From Nitrincola sp. (GTDB taxonomy: Bacteria > Pseudomonadota > Gammaproteobacteria > Pseudomonadales > Balneatricaceae): a stretch of 64,000 bases of DNA. How positions within the stretch are numbered: the stretch's first letter is position 1; each line of letters opens with the position of its first letter. The DNA is taken from assembly GCA_021208565.1 (NCBI GenBank), contig JAJOJN010000047.1:1-64000 (forward strand), in the 5' to 3' direction. A program made the position numbers and the translations under genes. Shown one piece after another: positions 1-13,097 of this stretch. The notes beneath the pieces were generated by a model, which worked only from the letters and a program-made list of their open reading frames with translations, ran no database searches and had not been told where the DNA came from.

Positions 1-1498
1 CCCTCATTTTGGGTGATGTTCTGAGTCAGTTACCTGAGCTGCAAACCAGCGTGGATGCTTGGTTTTTAGATGGATTTGCGCCTTCGAAAAATCCTGAAAT
101 GTGGCAGGTGTCTCTTTATGAACATATCGCTCGATTAAGTCATCCGAACGCCACCTTGGCCACCTTTACTGTAGCTCGTCAGGTTCGAGAGGGCTTGTCA
201 CAGGTTGGTTTTAGCCTAGCCAAGCGCGAAGCTTCGGCAAAAAGAGGGAGATGCTAACGGCTTGGCGAGATCACCTCAGCCCTTGCGCTTCAACACCCAA
301 GCCAACCTCTTCCGTGATTGTAGTCGGTGCCGGTCTAGCCGGTGCATCAACCGCCAGAGCGCTTGCAGAGCAAGGCATTCAAGTAACACTGCTAGAATCT
401 CAGTCAGCACCGGCACAGCAAGGGTCTGGTAATGCTCAAGGGGCACTTTATGCTAAGTTAGCCGTGAAGCCTACTCAAGAATCTGCACTGCATTTACTCG
501 GTTTACAGTTCAGTACCAATCTACTCAAGCAGTTACCGCCTCAAGAACCACCTTTGGCTGATTTATGCGGTGTTTTACAGCTGGCGACTTCGGAAAAAGA
601 GTCCCTCCGTCAATCTCAGTTAATTGACGCACAGATTTATCCCGCCAGTGTATTAGTACCTGTAGATGCGGACGAAGCTTCGCGTAGAATCGGCAGTCAA
701 ACGCCTTTTTCAGGTCTTTATTTTCCAGATGCTGGATGGGTTGCCCCCGCTGACTATTGTCGCTACTTACTCGACCATCCTTTCATTACAACTCGATTTA
801 ACCAGACGGTTGAACGCCTAACTCAGTGTGGTGATAGCTGGACTGTACACACCCATCAACAGGTCTTTGAAGCCTCGTATGTCGTTGTCTGCACTGCAGC
901 TGAGGCGAAAAAATTATCGGCCTTTAGCCACTTACCGATCAAACCCATTCGTGGCCAAACCAGTCAACTGAGTGCTCATGAACAAGGTCCGCAGCTCAAT
1001 ACTGTAGTCTGTGGTGATGGTTACATCTCACCTGCTCGCTCGGGTCAATTCTGTTTCGGCGCCACCTTTGATCTTCACTATCACAACAGTGAGTGCCGTG
1101 AGAGTGATCATCAAATAAATATCAATCACTTAGCTAAAGCCATACCCGCCTTCACGGGCATAACACCCTCAGACTGTGATGGGCGCACAGGATTTCGCTG
1201 TAGCACCGCTGATTATCTACCTCTGGTGGGAGAAGCGGCTGATTTTGACCTCACGCTTGAACGTTTTGCCAAGCGTCGTCATGATGCTAAAAGTTGTCAA
1301 GATACTGAGATACCAAGACTAAAAGGACTCTATATTAATGTAGGTCACGGATCTAAAGGTTTGATTACGTGTCCAATCAGTGCGGCTCTGATCGCTGCCA
1401 TGATCAATGATCTGACTTATCCATTACCCAAGACCTTAATAGAACGCATTGATCCAGCAAGATTTATCCTCAGAGACCTAAGTAGGCGTCGTATTTAA
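1..1498 (+). CDS. mnmC: MnmC, tRNA 5-methylaminomethyl-2-thiouridine biosynthesis bifunctional protein (5' end cut)
   Basis: MnmC finishes the mnm5s2U modification at wobble position 34 of tRNAs. Its C-terminal FAD oxidoreductase removes carboxymethyl from cmnm5U, and its N-terminal methyltransferase then methylates nm5U. The window opens inside the methyltransferase domain, which shows the family string DAWFLDGFAPSKNPEMW. The oxidase domain begins near base 310 with a dinucleotide-binding motif (VGAGLAGAS) and runs to the stop. The frame breaks once at about 225-240: upstream codons lead to a stop just after the break, while the -1 frame continues with the conserved SFGKKREMLTA linker. The two-domain order matches full-length MnmC, so I read one gene with one missing base rather than two genes. 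Confidence 0.93.
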
Positions 1499-1552
1499 TG
1501 CTTTTCCGAAAAATGACGATATACTCATAGAAGTAGGGGGAGTTTTTACACT

Positions 1553-2199
1553 ATGTCACTGATCATTATCGACCAAGGCAATCGAATTCAGACGCCGGTT
1601 AAAACACTGTTTAAATCACGCAGTGTTGATGCGGCCTCAGCCAGTAAAGGCTCATCGTCTTTACCTGGCTCTGAAGACAATCTCAAGCGCTCTGAGGAAC
1701 GCTTGATTCGTATTGATTCTGATTCAGGTAGAAGACCCGCAACGTCAGCAGGCCCACATGCCGCCTATGAACAGACACAGTCAGCGGGTAAACCCAAGTC
1801 ATCGCGCCCAACACTGCGTGCACAGCAAATTATGACGTTTCCTGTGCAAACCATTTTAGTCACCGCATCATTGCGCAAGCTTGGTTGCAGCTAGAAGAAT
1901 ATCAGATTGCACACTTGGTGATTGTTGACGAAAATGATAAACCTCTTGGACTCATTTCCCGACCTGAGATACAAGAACATGGTACCGACTCTACGGTCAC
2001 CCTAGCCGTTGTTTATGAAAAGAAAATGGTGGCTGCGACACCTGATACCGAGCTTTCGCAAATCGCATCTACCTTTGTGAACTACCCTATTGCAGCACTT
2101 CCCGTCATTAATGACCGCAATGAGTTGGTCGGTATTATCTCTAGAACCGATTTAGTCAGATTACTGATTAATGACGCTCAAGTGGAAAGCTGGGCATAA
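1553..2199 (+). CDS. CBS-domain pair protein
   Basis: The C-terminal two thirds hold two CBS motifs. One lies around bases 1830-1990 (QIMTFPVQTILVTAS, then HLVIVDENDKPLGLISR). The other covers about 2000-2175 (MVAATPDTELSQIASTF, then ALPVINDRNELVGIISRTDLV). CBS pairs bind adenine nucleotides or other ligands and regulate partner domains; no partner domain is visible. The first 85 or so residues are polar, Ser-rich and probably disordered. The frame breaks at about 1873 in ACCGCATCATTGCGCAAG; a one-base shift restores the SLAQAWLQLEEYQ helix of the first CBS motif. The gene lies 54 bases after mnmC and converges on ligA. The biological role is unknown. Confidence 0.8.
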
Positions 2200-2244
2200 T
2201 GCATGACGCCAGGCTTATCAGGCAAAAACTCCAAGACAAACACG

Positions 2245-4602
<2,358 letters not shown>

Positions 4603-4650
4603 TCAGTAACTTTATTCAATTTTAGGTAGGGAAATAAGGGTCACCGACCC

Positions 4651-6594
4651 TTATCGCGTCAAATTTCGACGCCGAGACTGCATTTCAAAATCGCGGATAC
4701 GTTGACGATAATGCTCTTTAGTTTGCTCACGCATTACCGACCTATCTTCATCCAATAGATCACCATTTAGGTTTTTAGCAAGCGTTTCGGCAGTCGCCAA
4801 CATACATTCATAAGCGGTCATCGCATCACGTGGCTCTCTCATCGACATAAAGAAAGAGACCGCAGGTGTTTCCAGTTTATCCATAGCCTCTGGATCAAAG
4901 GTACCCGGATTGACGGCATTAGCCATACTAAACTGAAGTGATGCTGAAGAACCCGTTCCATCGAAACGGTGATAGATGGACATATCACCATGCTCCATTC
5001 CACAAGCTTCTACAACTCGCTTCAAACGCTCACCATCTAAAAATTGACGATCTTTTCCCACCACCGTGATTACCAACACTTCTTCTGGATCAGGCAGGTC
5101 AGAGAGGGCTTTACGAGCAGCAGAAGCCGCCGCACGACTTTTTTTCAGTATCTTTAGAAGGCGTTACCGCTGCAGGCATCGGCGTTGGTGTCGCGTCAGC
5201 TATCGACTTTTGTTCTGGTACTCGTGGTTGTTCAGGTACACGCTGAACCTTTTCTTGCTCAACGACAGGGATATCCGTTTTGGCAACAAAGGGTTTCGCT
5301 GGAATATCCTCAACAGGAGGTAATTCAAGTGAGTCAATCGCTTCCGCTTCGGCAAAAAGATCATTCAGTTCTGGCTCAAGTGGCAAACTCAAGCTTGCAT
5401 GTTTCTCCTCACGAGCAGGAGTTTTCTCTTTAGCTTTGCGCGCCACTTCACGATTCGCGGCCTTATTTTCAGCGGCCTTATTCACCATAATTTGGTGGAT
5501 AGGCTGATCAAGATCCAAATCTAAATATAGATTTGCTTGCTTATCTTCAGGCTTGTCCGTTGTTTTAATAGGAGCAAGCGGCTCTGTGGGAATATCATCA
5601 AACAGAGGATCTAGGTCTTTGAGATCAGGGAGAATGGCTTCGTCAGTCTCGTCAAGCTTCTGACTATCCGGGATATCTGTTTGCTCCGAAAACGTCTGTG
5701 CTGTATCAAAAGCTTTATCTTTTGGACTCGTATTGAAGCTTTGCTGAGGCTCTAATTCCTCAAACTGCTTTTCTAGGTCAGGATGCCACTCTAGTTCGGA
5801 ATGCTCTTCTTCAGTTAGCTCTTCTGCAACTGGTTTCTCTTGAACCCGCTCTTCTTGGACTTGCTCGTCTTGGATTTGCTCGTCTTGCCCTAGTTTTTCT
5901 TGCTCTAGCTCGACCTGAACGATCTCTTCTTGAACCGTCTCTTCCTGAACAGATCCATCTTGAATGGATTCTACTTGAAGAGTCTCTTCTTGAATTCGGG
6001 ATTCTGCAGACAGTGTTTCTTCGGGTAATTTTTCCCCCGTCATCGTCTCTTCAATAGATTCAAAACTAGATGATTCGATTTCTAGTGAAGGCTCAACGTT
6101 TTCTTCTGAGGTTTCTAACGTTTCGGGATAGACATCAGCCCGCAAATTCAATAAGGCTTCTTTAGATTCATCCACTTCAGGCACAGATACAGATGAAGTC
6201 TCTTGACGCGGTGTATCCACCTGCTCGGTTAAACTGATATCCGGTTCAATCTTCTCAACTGAAGTTTTTTGGCAAGCGATGTTGCCGTAAACGCTGCGGT
6301 AGAAGTGGTTGATTTAAGGCTGGATCGACTGGATTTTGACTCATTAGAGGTATTTTCGGAATCAAAATTTAGATCTGAAATGAAAGGTTCATTATCAAAG
6401 CTTCTAACCCGAGCACCACCATTAGGCAACTCGGGGTTATGGTGATTAGCATTTCCCAACTCAGCAAGTGACTTATCAATATCAATTTTTAATCGATTAC
6501 GATTGGCCCTAATTCTGCGCCACCCATCAAAGAGAATCAGGGCGATCACAATAATACCACCGACTATAAGCCACTCGCGAAGACTAATCTCCAT
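4651..6594 (-). CDS. zipA: Cell division protein ZipA with unusually long acidic linker
   Basis: ZipA tethers FtsZ to the inner membrane at the division septum. The N-terminus has the family's layout: MEISLREWLIVGGIIVIALILFDG, a single membrane helix at residues 8-22, then a basic stretch (RRIRANRNRLK). The last 140 residues are the FtsZ-binding ZipA_C domain (VITVVGKDRQFLDGERL...MSIYHRF). Between them lies about 450 residues of Glu/Gln/Ser/Pro-rich linker, with many imperfect repeats of the type QEExVQEE at about 5820-6010. The total, about 648 residues, is roughly twice E. coli ZipA. Two frame breaks occur, at T6 6265-6270 and T7 5139-5145; a one-base change at each joins the three parts. 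It stands upstream of ligA on the same strand, the usual zipA-ligA pair. Confidence 0.9.
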
Positions 6595-6644
6595 GATTCA
6601 ACTGATTCCCAAGCTATCACTCTGTTAAAAAGGTTAAATATCGA

Positions 6645-7895
6645 TCAATCAACCCTGTCAGCAATTACTAAACTGACGACTGTTTCATCATCTGACACTT
6701 TAACATTGCTAAGCTCAGCTTTAAAGTCACCAGGTTGTTCTTCTGCAAGCCCAGAGACACTGATTCGTGCCACTATATCAACTGCTTCAAAATCAGAGAG
6801 GCTAACCCCTTCGACCATTGAGCTGTCAGCACTGAGAAACACCTGAGTTGGCAAATCTGCAACACGAATGCGCTCTACAGTGATCGGCATTCTTTGTCCG
6901 GGTGGCCTAGCGAAGATAAAGACAAACTGGTCACCACGAATTTCAGTCATGATCGATGTGTCAACATCTAAATTTATGCGAACACCTGGACCTTCAGGTT
7001 CAATCACATGACTGTCAATCCCCTGTGCTTGAAGTGCTTCACGGGCACGCATTATGCCTGTTTCCAAAGAGATGGCCGATTGCCCATCAGCCGATCTCAA
7101 CGCCCTTTCCCAGTAGGTAATAGCCGTTTGGTATTCACCGATTTCAAATGCAGCTATACCCACCAAACCGAGTGCGGTTAACTCATCTGGATCACGAGCA
7201 AGAGTAGCCTCCACTTGTTGCAGTACCGCTTCTGTCATTTGACCACCAGCGGCAAAGAACAAGGCTTGAGCTAACTGCCCCATTACCATGGGATATTCTG
7301 GTGCTTCTTCAGGCAAGTGGTTTAATGACTCTTTAAAAGCATCTGCCGCCGCCTGGAACTGATTCATATTCATTCTAGTCGTAGCTAACAAGTACCAGCC
7401 CTCAGCATTTTCAGGACGACGAGCCAATTCAGCTTCGAGTTGAGCAATCGCATCTTCTATCGACAGATCACTAGAAGCCGCTTGCTGCCATGCATCCATG
7501 GCCATCCGTGAGGCAAGATCATCTGAACGACCTAAATGAGCATAAAGCCCAAAGGAAATTGTAGGTACCAGAAGTGCAATCAAAGTGATCGTAATCAGTT
7601 GAGATTGACCTAGTTTCAAAACAGGTAAGCGGCGAATATTCTCTTCCGCATCAATCAGCAAGTTCTTTTCTAACTCCAACTTTAACTCTTTGAAGTTTTC
7701 TTCAGTTAATGTACCCGAGTCTCTCTCTTTTTCGAGCTCTTCAAGACGCTCTCGGAAGATCGCCACATTCTGTGCGGTTCTATCAGCATCTGTTTCAATG
7801 ACTGACTCTGCCTTTCTGCTTTGAATAAAAGGCCAAAACACAATTCCAACGGCGATCAACGTTAGAACGCCTATACCTATCCACAATAAAGTCAT
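6645..7895 (-). CDS. ccmI: Cytochrome c maturation protein CcmI (TPR)
   Basis: CcmI delivers apocytochrome c to the CcmFH haem lyase. It has a membrane helix at residues 2-23, a cytoplasmic helical loop (AIFRERLEELEKERDSGTLTEENF), a second helix near residues 99-118, then periplasmic TPR repeats (GWYLLATTRMNMNQFQAAADAFKESL) and a C-terminal beta-rich domain. At 416 residues it is the long CcmI form. It is the last gene of the minus-strand ccm operon; its start overlaps the ccmH stop by 4 bases (ATGA), implying translational coupling. Confidence 0.93.
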   Translation of the reverse strand: MTLLWIGIGVLTLIAVGIVFWPFIQSRKAESVIETDADRTAQNVAIFRERLEELEKERDSGTLTEENFKELKLELEKNLLIDAEENIRRLPVLKLGQSQLITITLIALLVPTISFGLYAHLGRSDDLASRMAMDAWQQAASSDLSIEDAIAQLEAELARRPENAEGWYLLATTRMNMNQFQAAADAFKESLNHLPEEAPEYPMVMGQLAQALFFAAGGQMTEAVLQQVEATLARDPDELTALGLVGIAAFEIGEYQTAITYWERALRSADGQSAISLETGIMRAREALQAQGIDSHVIEPEGPGVRINLDVDTSIMTEIRGDQFVFIFARPPGQRMPITVERIRVADLPTQVFLSADSSMVEGVSLSDFEAVDIVARISVSGLAEEQPGDFKAELSNVKVSDDETVVSLVIADRVD

Positions 7896-8431
7896 TGATT
7901 TTTATCCTGTTGTAGCAATCTTTCTAAACGAACGCGCTCTTCAGAAGTCAATTCAACTGAGGGTTCAATATCACCATTACTCGTGTCCTGCAGTTCATCT
8001 AGCTTAGACTCACTAGGCGACAATTGAGACAGTGCAGCTCTTTTACGACGATTGCGAGCCACCACGAAGACCACCCCAAAGCCACCTAGCAGTAGTATGA
8101 AAGGACCATACCAAAGCAAATAAGTCTCTGGTGCTATACGAGGACGGTAATGCACAAAGTCACCGAACCGACTCACCATGAAGTCCAATATGGCTTCATC
8201 TTGATAACCTTCTTCTATCATCCGATGAAGCTCTCGTCGCAGGTCAGCTGCTAGCGGAGCATCGGAGTCAGAGATGTTTTGATTTTGACAGGTTGGGCAA
8301 CGCAACTCTTTAGAGAGCTTGAAATAACGCATTTCGTTGTGAGTTGTTGAAAACTCATAAGTCTCAAAACTTGCATGCGATGTGAAGCTTATTAATAGGA
8401 GCAGTATGGGAAAGAGACTCAACAGCTTCAT
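7892..8431 (-). CDS. ccmH: Cytochrome c maturation thiol-reducing protein CcmH
   Basis: CcmH helps reduce apocytochrome c cysteines before haem attachment. It has a signal peptide (MKLLSLFPILLLLISFTSHA), the catalytic LRCPTCQNQ motif about 43 residues in, and a single C-terminal membrane anchor (LLWYGPFILLLGGFGVVFVVA). I take the ATG at 8431 because GGAGGA precedes it closely and a signal peptide follows. A longer reading from 8482 would bury the signal peptide behind 17 residues and overlap ccmG widely. It overlaps ccmG by 4 bases and ccmI by 4 bases. Confidence 0.93.
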   Translation of the reverse strand: MKLLSLFPILLLLISFTSHASFETYEFSTTHNEMRYFKLSKELRCPTCQNQNISDSDAPLAADLRRELHRMIEEGYQDEAILDFMVSRFGDFVHYRPRIAPETYLLWYGPFILLLGGFGVVFVVARNRRKRAALSQLSPSESKLDELQDTSNGDIEPSVELTSEERVRLERLLQQDKNQ

Positions 8432-8967
8432 ACATCCTCCTCCGCTGAGATAATCTCCATTAATCCCTTGAGATGTTGCCACACCTTTTCAGTCACTTCA
8501 CCGACATGGCGATAACGAATAATACCATCACGATCAATGATGTAGGTTTCAGGTGCACCATAAACGCCGAGATCTAAGCCTAAACGACCATCCTGATCGA
8601 CAACCACCTTAGTGTAAGGATCTTTATAACGCTCTAACCAAGCACGAGCCAACATCGGATCATCTTTGTAATTCAAGCCATAAATTGGAATACCTTCCTC
8701 GAGACCGATTTTATTTAACTGCTCATGCTCATCTTTACAGGTAGGACACCAAGTAGCCCAAACATTGAGCAGGGCCACCTCCCCTTTAAAGTCCGACTCA
8801 GTCATTAACTGGTCAGGCTCGTAAAGAGAAGGCAGGCTAAAACTAGGAAAAGGCCGGTCAATTAATGCCGATGGAAGTTTGGTTGGATCCATAAACAAAC
8901 CTTTATAAAGGAAAACTCCCATCACGATAAAGGCAATAAACGGTGTGAATACCCAAAACTTACGCAT
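8428..8967 (-). CDS. ccmG: Thiol:disulfide interchange protein CcmG/DsbE
   Basis: Membrane-anchored periplasmic thioredoxin that keeps apocytochrome c haem-binding cysteines reduced. Residues 5-25 form the signal anchor. The active site is WCPTC within LLNVWATWCPTCKDEHEQL, and the usual cis-proline region appears in YGAPETYIIDRDG. The length, 179 residues, is normal. It lies between ccmF, whose stop is 2 bases upstream, and ccmH, which overlaps by 4 bases. Confidence 0.95.
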   Translation of the reverse strand: MRKFWVFTPFIAFIVMGVFLYKGLFMDPTKLPSALIDRPFPSFSLPSLYEPDQLMTESDFKGEVALLNVWATWCPTCKDEHEQLNKIGLEEGIPIYGLNYKDDPMLARAWLERYKDPYTKVVVDQDGRLGLDLGVYGAPETYIIDRDGIIRYRHVGEVTEKVWQHLKGLMEIISAEEDV

Positions 8968-8969
8968 AG

Positions 8970-10939
8970 TTACTCCGTCACTAATTGGCGCTGAGCGGCA
9001 TCACGCTTCGCTTGTTTACGATAACGAGGATCACTCGCCGCTAGAAGTGCACCAGCGGTCATCAATAAGGCTCCCAACCAGATCCAGCGTACAAAGGGCT
9101 TGAATTGTAAACGCATCGCCCAAGCACCATTCTCTAACTCTTCTCCCATGGCAATATAAAGGTCACGGGTAAAGCCAGGCTGTAAAGCCACCTGTGTCAT
9201 GACGGTACCACGGGCTGTATAGAGGCGTTTTTTCTGGGAACATCTCACGGTAAGGAACGCCATCACGAAGTACTCGAACTCTTGCCATATCAGAAATATA
9301 GTTGGGTCCCTGTACCTCTCTAGCGCCGTCAAAAATGAAGGTATAACCTCTAAACTCTACCTGATCACCCGGCGCCATTCGGGCGTCACGGTGCTCCACA
9401 AAGATGGTGACCATCGCGACACCGACAATCATGACGGCAACACCTAAGTGAGCCAGCATCATGCCGTAATAACTGCGTGACTGCTTAGAGAGCCCAGCCA
9501 AGGCACTTTCGCGATGTTTTAAGCGGTCAATAAACTCACGCCCCCAAGTGAACACTATCCAGTAGCTGAGCACTAGGGCAAGGAGCACCCATGGTTCGAT
9601 TGACTGGCTGTAAATCCAATGAGTCACCACGGCTGCAACTATAGCTAACACAGCAGGCAACCATAGCTTGGAGACATAAAGTTGAACAGGCGTTTCCTTC
9701 CATCGACTGAAAGCAGCAACCCCTAAGAAAATCACCATGAGTGACATCATCGGGACAAACAGTGCATTAAAGTATGGAGGGCCCACAGAAATCTTACCCA
9801 GATCCAGAGCATCCATAACTAATGGGTAAAGTGTGCCAATCAACACCATGGCACAGGCCACCGTAAAGATGATGTTATTTACCAGTAGCATGCTTTCGCG
9901 GGAGCTTAAGGCAAAGGTCGATTCACTCTTTACCGAACCCGCACGAATGGCGTAAAGCAATAAAGAACCGCCAATGACAAAGATCAGCATACCTAAAATA
10001 AACACACCACTCAGAGTCAGTCGCAAAAGCATGTACTGACGTCAATACTCCTGAACGAACGAGGAAGGTACCGAGCAAACTGAGACAGAAGGCTGAGATC
10101 GCAAGCAACACTGTCCAACTCTTGAACACGCCACGCTTTTCCGTGACCGCCAAGCTGTGAATAAGAGCTGTCGCCACTAACCAAGGCATCAAGGAGGCAT
10201 TTTCGACTGGATCCCAGAACCACCAGCCACCCCAACCCAACTCATAGTAGGCCCACCAGCTACCCAGAGCGATACCCAGTGTGAGAAATGCCCAAGCGAC
10301 ATTTGTCCAAGGACGTGACCATCTTGCCCAAGCTGCATCTAGACGGCCACTCAAGAGTGCCGCAATCGCGAAAGAGAAAGCCACAGACAGACCCACATAA
10401 CCCATATATAAGGCAGGTGGGTGAACAATTAAGCCAAAGTCTTGTAACAGAGGATTTAAATCCGCTCCCTGAGCGGGCGCATTCGGCAAATAGCGATCAA
10501 ATGGACTGGATGTGAAGAGAATAAAGAGTAGGAATGCTGCCGTAATCATACCCATAACGGCTAATACCCGGCCAACAATATCAATTGGCAGGTTTTTACT
10601 CTTAACAGCTACAGCTAGCGTCCAAAAAGCCTGTATCCAGACCCACAAGAGCAAGGAACCTTCATGACCACCCCAAATAGCACTTATCTTGAAGTACCAC
10701 GGCAAATTGAAATTAGAGCTTTGCGCAACGTAAACGACTGAAAAATCATCTGTTTGGAAGGCATAAGCTAAAAACAACATGGCTAAGCTAAGGAAGAAAA
10801 ACACGCCTTTAGCTAAAGGTCGAGCATAGTCCACCCAAAGTTTATTACCTGTATAAGCTCCGATCATTGGAACCGTTGACAGAATAAGCGCTAAACATAA
10901 GGCTAATATGGTAGAAAAGGTACCTAACTCAGGAATCAT
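8970..10939 (-). CDS. ccmF: Cytochrome c haem lyase subunit CcmF
   Basis: Large polytopic membrane protein that, with CcmH, ligates haem to apocytochrome c. The WWD signature is visible ([20 protein letters not shown]), along with many hydrophobic helices, the periplasmic loop with conserved His, and the C-terminal segment ending in a last helix ([19 protein letters not shown]). The expected size of about 656 residues fits the span. Two frame breaks interrupt it: one near 10015-10030, where ATDSE should continue as [16 protein letters not shown], and one at T6 9228-9233. The ATG at 10939 lies 2 bases after the ccmE stop. Confidence 0.95.
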
Positions 10940-10941
10940 GC

Positions 10942-11406
10942 TTAGTAACCCTTACCCGCTGTTGGGGGCATATGTGGCATTTCACCCGCTGCGGCGAGAG
11001 CAGCTGCAACTTCAGGGGACATATAATTTTCGTCGTGTTTAGCCAACACTTCACTGGCAATTAATCGACCATTTTGATCAAGCATTCCTTGAGCAACAAT
11101 ACCCTGACCTTCGCGAAATAGGTCTGGCAAAATACCAACATATTGAACGGTCGTAGCGTGAGCAAAGTCCGTAATATCAAATTCCACTTTTAAGCTGTTA
11201 GGGTCACGTCGAACGCTACCATCAACCACGATACCTCCCGCTCGAATACGCGTATCTGCTGGCGCTTCACCCATTGAAATTTGACTTGGAGAATAGAAAA
11301 GATTGATATTTTGACTTAATGCATAAGCCACTAGTGCGACAGCCACACTACTTCCAAACACAATCAACAGGACTAAGGTTAGACGTTGTTTACGCTGTGC
11401 ATTCAT
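10942..11406 (-). CDS. ccmE: Periplasmic haem chaperone CcmE
   Basis: Membrane-tethered chaperone that covalently carries haem from CcmC to CcmF. Features are a basic N-terminus, one membrane helix ([22 protein letters not shown]), an OB-fold domain and the haem-binding motif with its histidine and tyrosine in [11 protein letters not shown]. The length of 154 residues is typical. It overlaps the end of ccmD by 4 bases. Confidence 0.96.
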   Translation of the reverse strand: MNAQRKQRLTLVLLIVFGSSVAVALVAYALSQNINLFYSPSQISMGEAPADTRIRAGGIVVDGSVRRDPNSLKVEFDITDFAHATTVQYVGILPDLFREGQGIVAQGMLDQNGRLIASEVLAKHDENYMSPEVAAALAAAGEMPHMPPTAGKGY

Positions 11407-11582
11407 GATTGTACCTCCTCTCGACGAATACGACGCAATTGTTCTGCCATGAGCTTTTTACGTTCCAGCATAGGCAACACGACATTGCCCACCAGAACGA
11501 TCAAACCTAATGCAAAACTGCTCCAGACATAGAAAGCATGCCCACCCATCGCTAAAAAATCAGAGAAACTGTCGAAACTCAC
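11403..11582 (-). CDS. ccmD: Haem exporter protein CcmD (59 residues)
   Basis: Small membrane protein of the CcmABCD complex, needed to release holo-CcmE. I translated it directly: it begins with GTG ([20 protein letters not shown]), has one helix ([17 protein letters not shown]), then a basic tail ([18 protein letters not shown]). The [10 protein letters not shown] segment is the CcmD hallmark. The GTG follows an AGAGG ribosome-binding site and begins just after the ccmC stop; its TGA overlaps the ccmE ATG. Position, length and sequence all agree. Confidence 0.93.
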   Translation of the reverse strand: MSFDSFSDFLAMGGHAFYVWSSFALGLIVLVGNVVLPMLERKKLMAEQLRRIRREEVQS

Positions 11583-11583
11583 A

Positions 11584-12345
11584 TTAACCTCTTTGCTGCA
11601 TCAGTAATTCACGTACCCAACTAGAACGACGTTCACGACGGAGAATTTCGTTACGCAGGCGCATCATCAGCGTTACCGCGAAAAAACAGTAGAATCCAAT
11701 CACTAAGATCAACAGTGGAATCCACATATCGGGTGGCATAGCTGGCTTTTCAGTGATTTTAAACGTCGAAGGTTGGTGAAGCGTGTTCCACCAGTAGACT
11801 GAATACTGAATGATGGGAATATTTACGAGTCCCACTAAAGCTAACACTGCTGTTGATTGTGCAGCAGTAGACTCACTTTCGATAGCAGAGTTCAATGCCA
11901 TGATGCCAAAATACAAAAAAAGCAGGATAAGCATTGAAGTCAAGCGAGCATCCCATACCCACCAAGAACCCCAGGTTGGTTTGCCCCAAATAGCACCTGT
12001 CGCCAAGGCTAAGATGGCCAAAGAGGCACCAATAGGGGCGCAACATTTGGCTACCATATCAGCTACTTTCATCTTCCAAATCAAACCTATGGCACCTGCA
12101 ATCGCCATCGTTACATAAATAGATTGCGCCATATAAGCTGTTGGAACATGAAGATAAATAATTCTAAAGCTGTTTCCTTGCTGATAGTCAGGTGGTGCGA
12201 AAGCCAACCCCCACACCAAACCCACCACAATCAATAAGAGGGTGGCAATTGCAAAACCGGGTAAGAGTTTACCGGTAATTTGATAACACCATTTAGGGGA
12301 AGCTAATTGATAAAACCAACGAGGCATCCAATTTTTTCCAGCCAT
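11584..12345 (-). CDS. ccmC: Haem transporter/handling protein CcmC
   Basis: Integral membrane protein that loads haem onto CcmE. It carries the tryptophan-rich signature (GKPTWGSWWVWDARLTSMLILLF), flanking histidines (YLHVPTAYMAQ and the later LHQPSTF), and six hydrophobic helices. The length is 253 residues, as usual. It is translated between ccmB and ccmD in the ccm operon. Confidence 0.96.
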   Translation of the reverse strand: MAGKNWMPRWFYQLASPKWCYQITGKLLPGFAIATLLLIVVGLVWGLAFAPPDYQQGNSFRIIYLHVPTAYMAQSIYVTMAIAGAIGLIWKMKVADMVAKCCAPIGASLAILALATGAIWGKPTWGSWWVWDARLTSMLILLFLYFGIMALNSAIESESTAAQSTAVLALVGLVNIPIIQYSVYWWNTLHQPSTFKITEKPAMPPDMWIPLLILVIGFYCFFAVTLMMRLRNEILRRERRSSWVRELLMQQRG

Positions 12346-12355
12346 AAGTCTCTCT

Positions 12356-13097
12356 TTATCCGCTCACTGAAATTCGTAATGCAGCCGCAATCGCCACTGG
12401 GGCCAAAGCGATACCAAACGCAAGCAATGCGCCCAACAGGGCAAGATGCCCTGCCACAGGCAATCCTGTCACTGCGGCTTCAACAGCCGCCGTACCAAAA
12501 ATAAGCACCGGTATGTAAAGCGGGAGCACCAAGAGTGATATCAAGACGCCACCTTTTCTGAGTCCAACGGTCAGTGCCGCGCCTATGGCGCCGACTAAAC
12601 TGAGCGTTGGGGTACCGATCAACAAACTTAACATGAGTCCACTCATCCCTTCAGCAGGCAAAAACAGCATCACGGCGATCAGAGGAGCAATCAGCGTTAA
12701 GGGTAAACCTGTCATGATCCAATGTGCGATCACTTTTCCCAGCACCACAATAAATAAAGGCTGCGGGCTTAGTAAAATCTGCTCTAGCGAACCATCTTCA
12801 AAATCTGAGCGAAACAGTCCATCCATCGCCAACAAGGTTGATAGCAAGGCCGCAACCCAAACAACACCCGGCGCTAAGGTTGCTAATACTGTCGGTTCAG
12901 GACTTACACCCAGAGGGAAGAGCGTGGCCACCATCAGAAAGAAAATAAGAGGGTTTACCAGATCGACTCCGACGACGAAGCGCCAACTGCAACTCTCGCT
13001 TCAGTGTTGCGGTAAAAATTCGTCCAGGTCGATAGTCAACCTCGCTTTCTAAACCCGCGATCACTAAAGGTTGAAGTTTAGTTTCTAACATAGACAT
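12356..13097 (-). CDS. ccmB: Haem exporter membrane subunit CcmB
   Basis: Permease subunit of the CcmAB ABC transporter that powers haem release from CcmE. It has six helices, and the middle contains the typical FEDGSLEQILLSPQPL. The reading frame breaks at about 12955: RRRSR should read RRRSDLVNPLIFFLMVATLFPLG. The ATG shares its first base with the ccmA stop (TAATG), implying coupling. The first 25 or so residues before FTATLKRELQLALRRR have no counterpart in most CcmB proteins, so a weaker internal start or an additional upstream error is possible. Confidence 0.92.

Noticed and set aside
12585..13052. 155-codon plus-strand frame opposite ccmB
   Set aside because: Crosses the ccmB frame break and has no homology; GC-rich antisense artefact.
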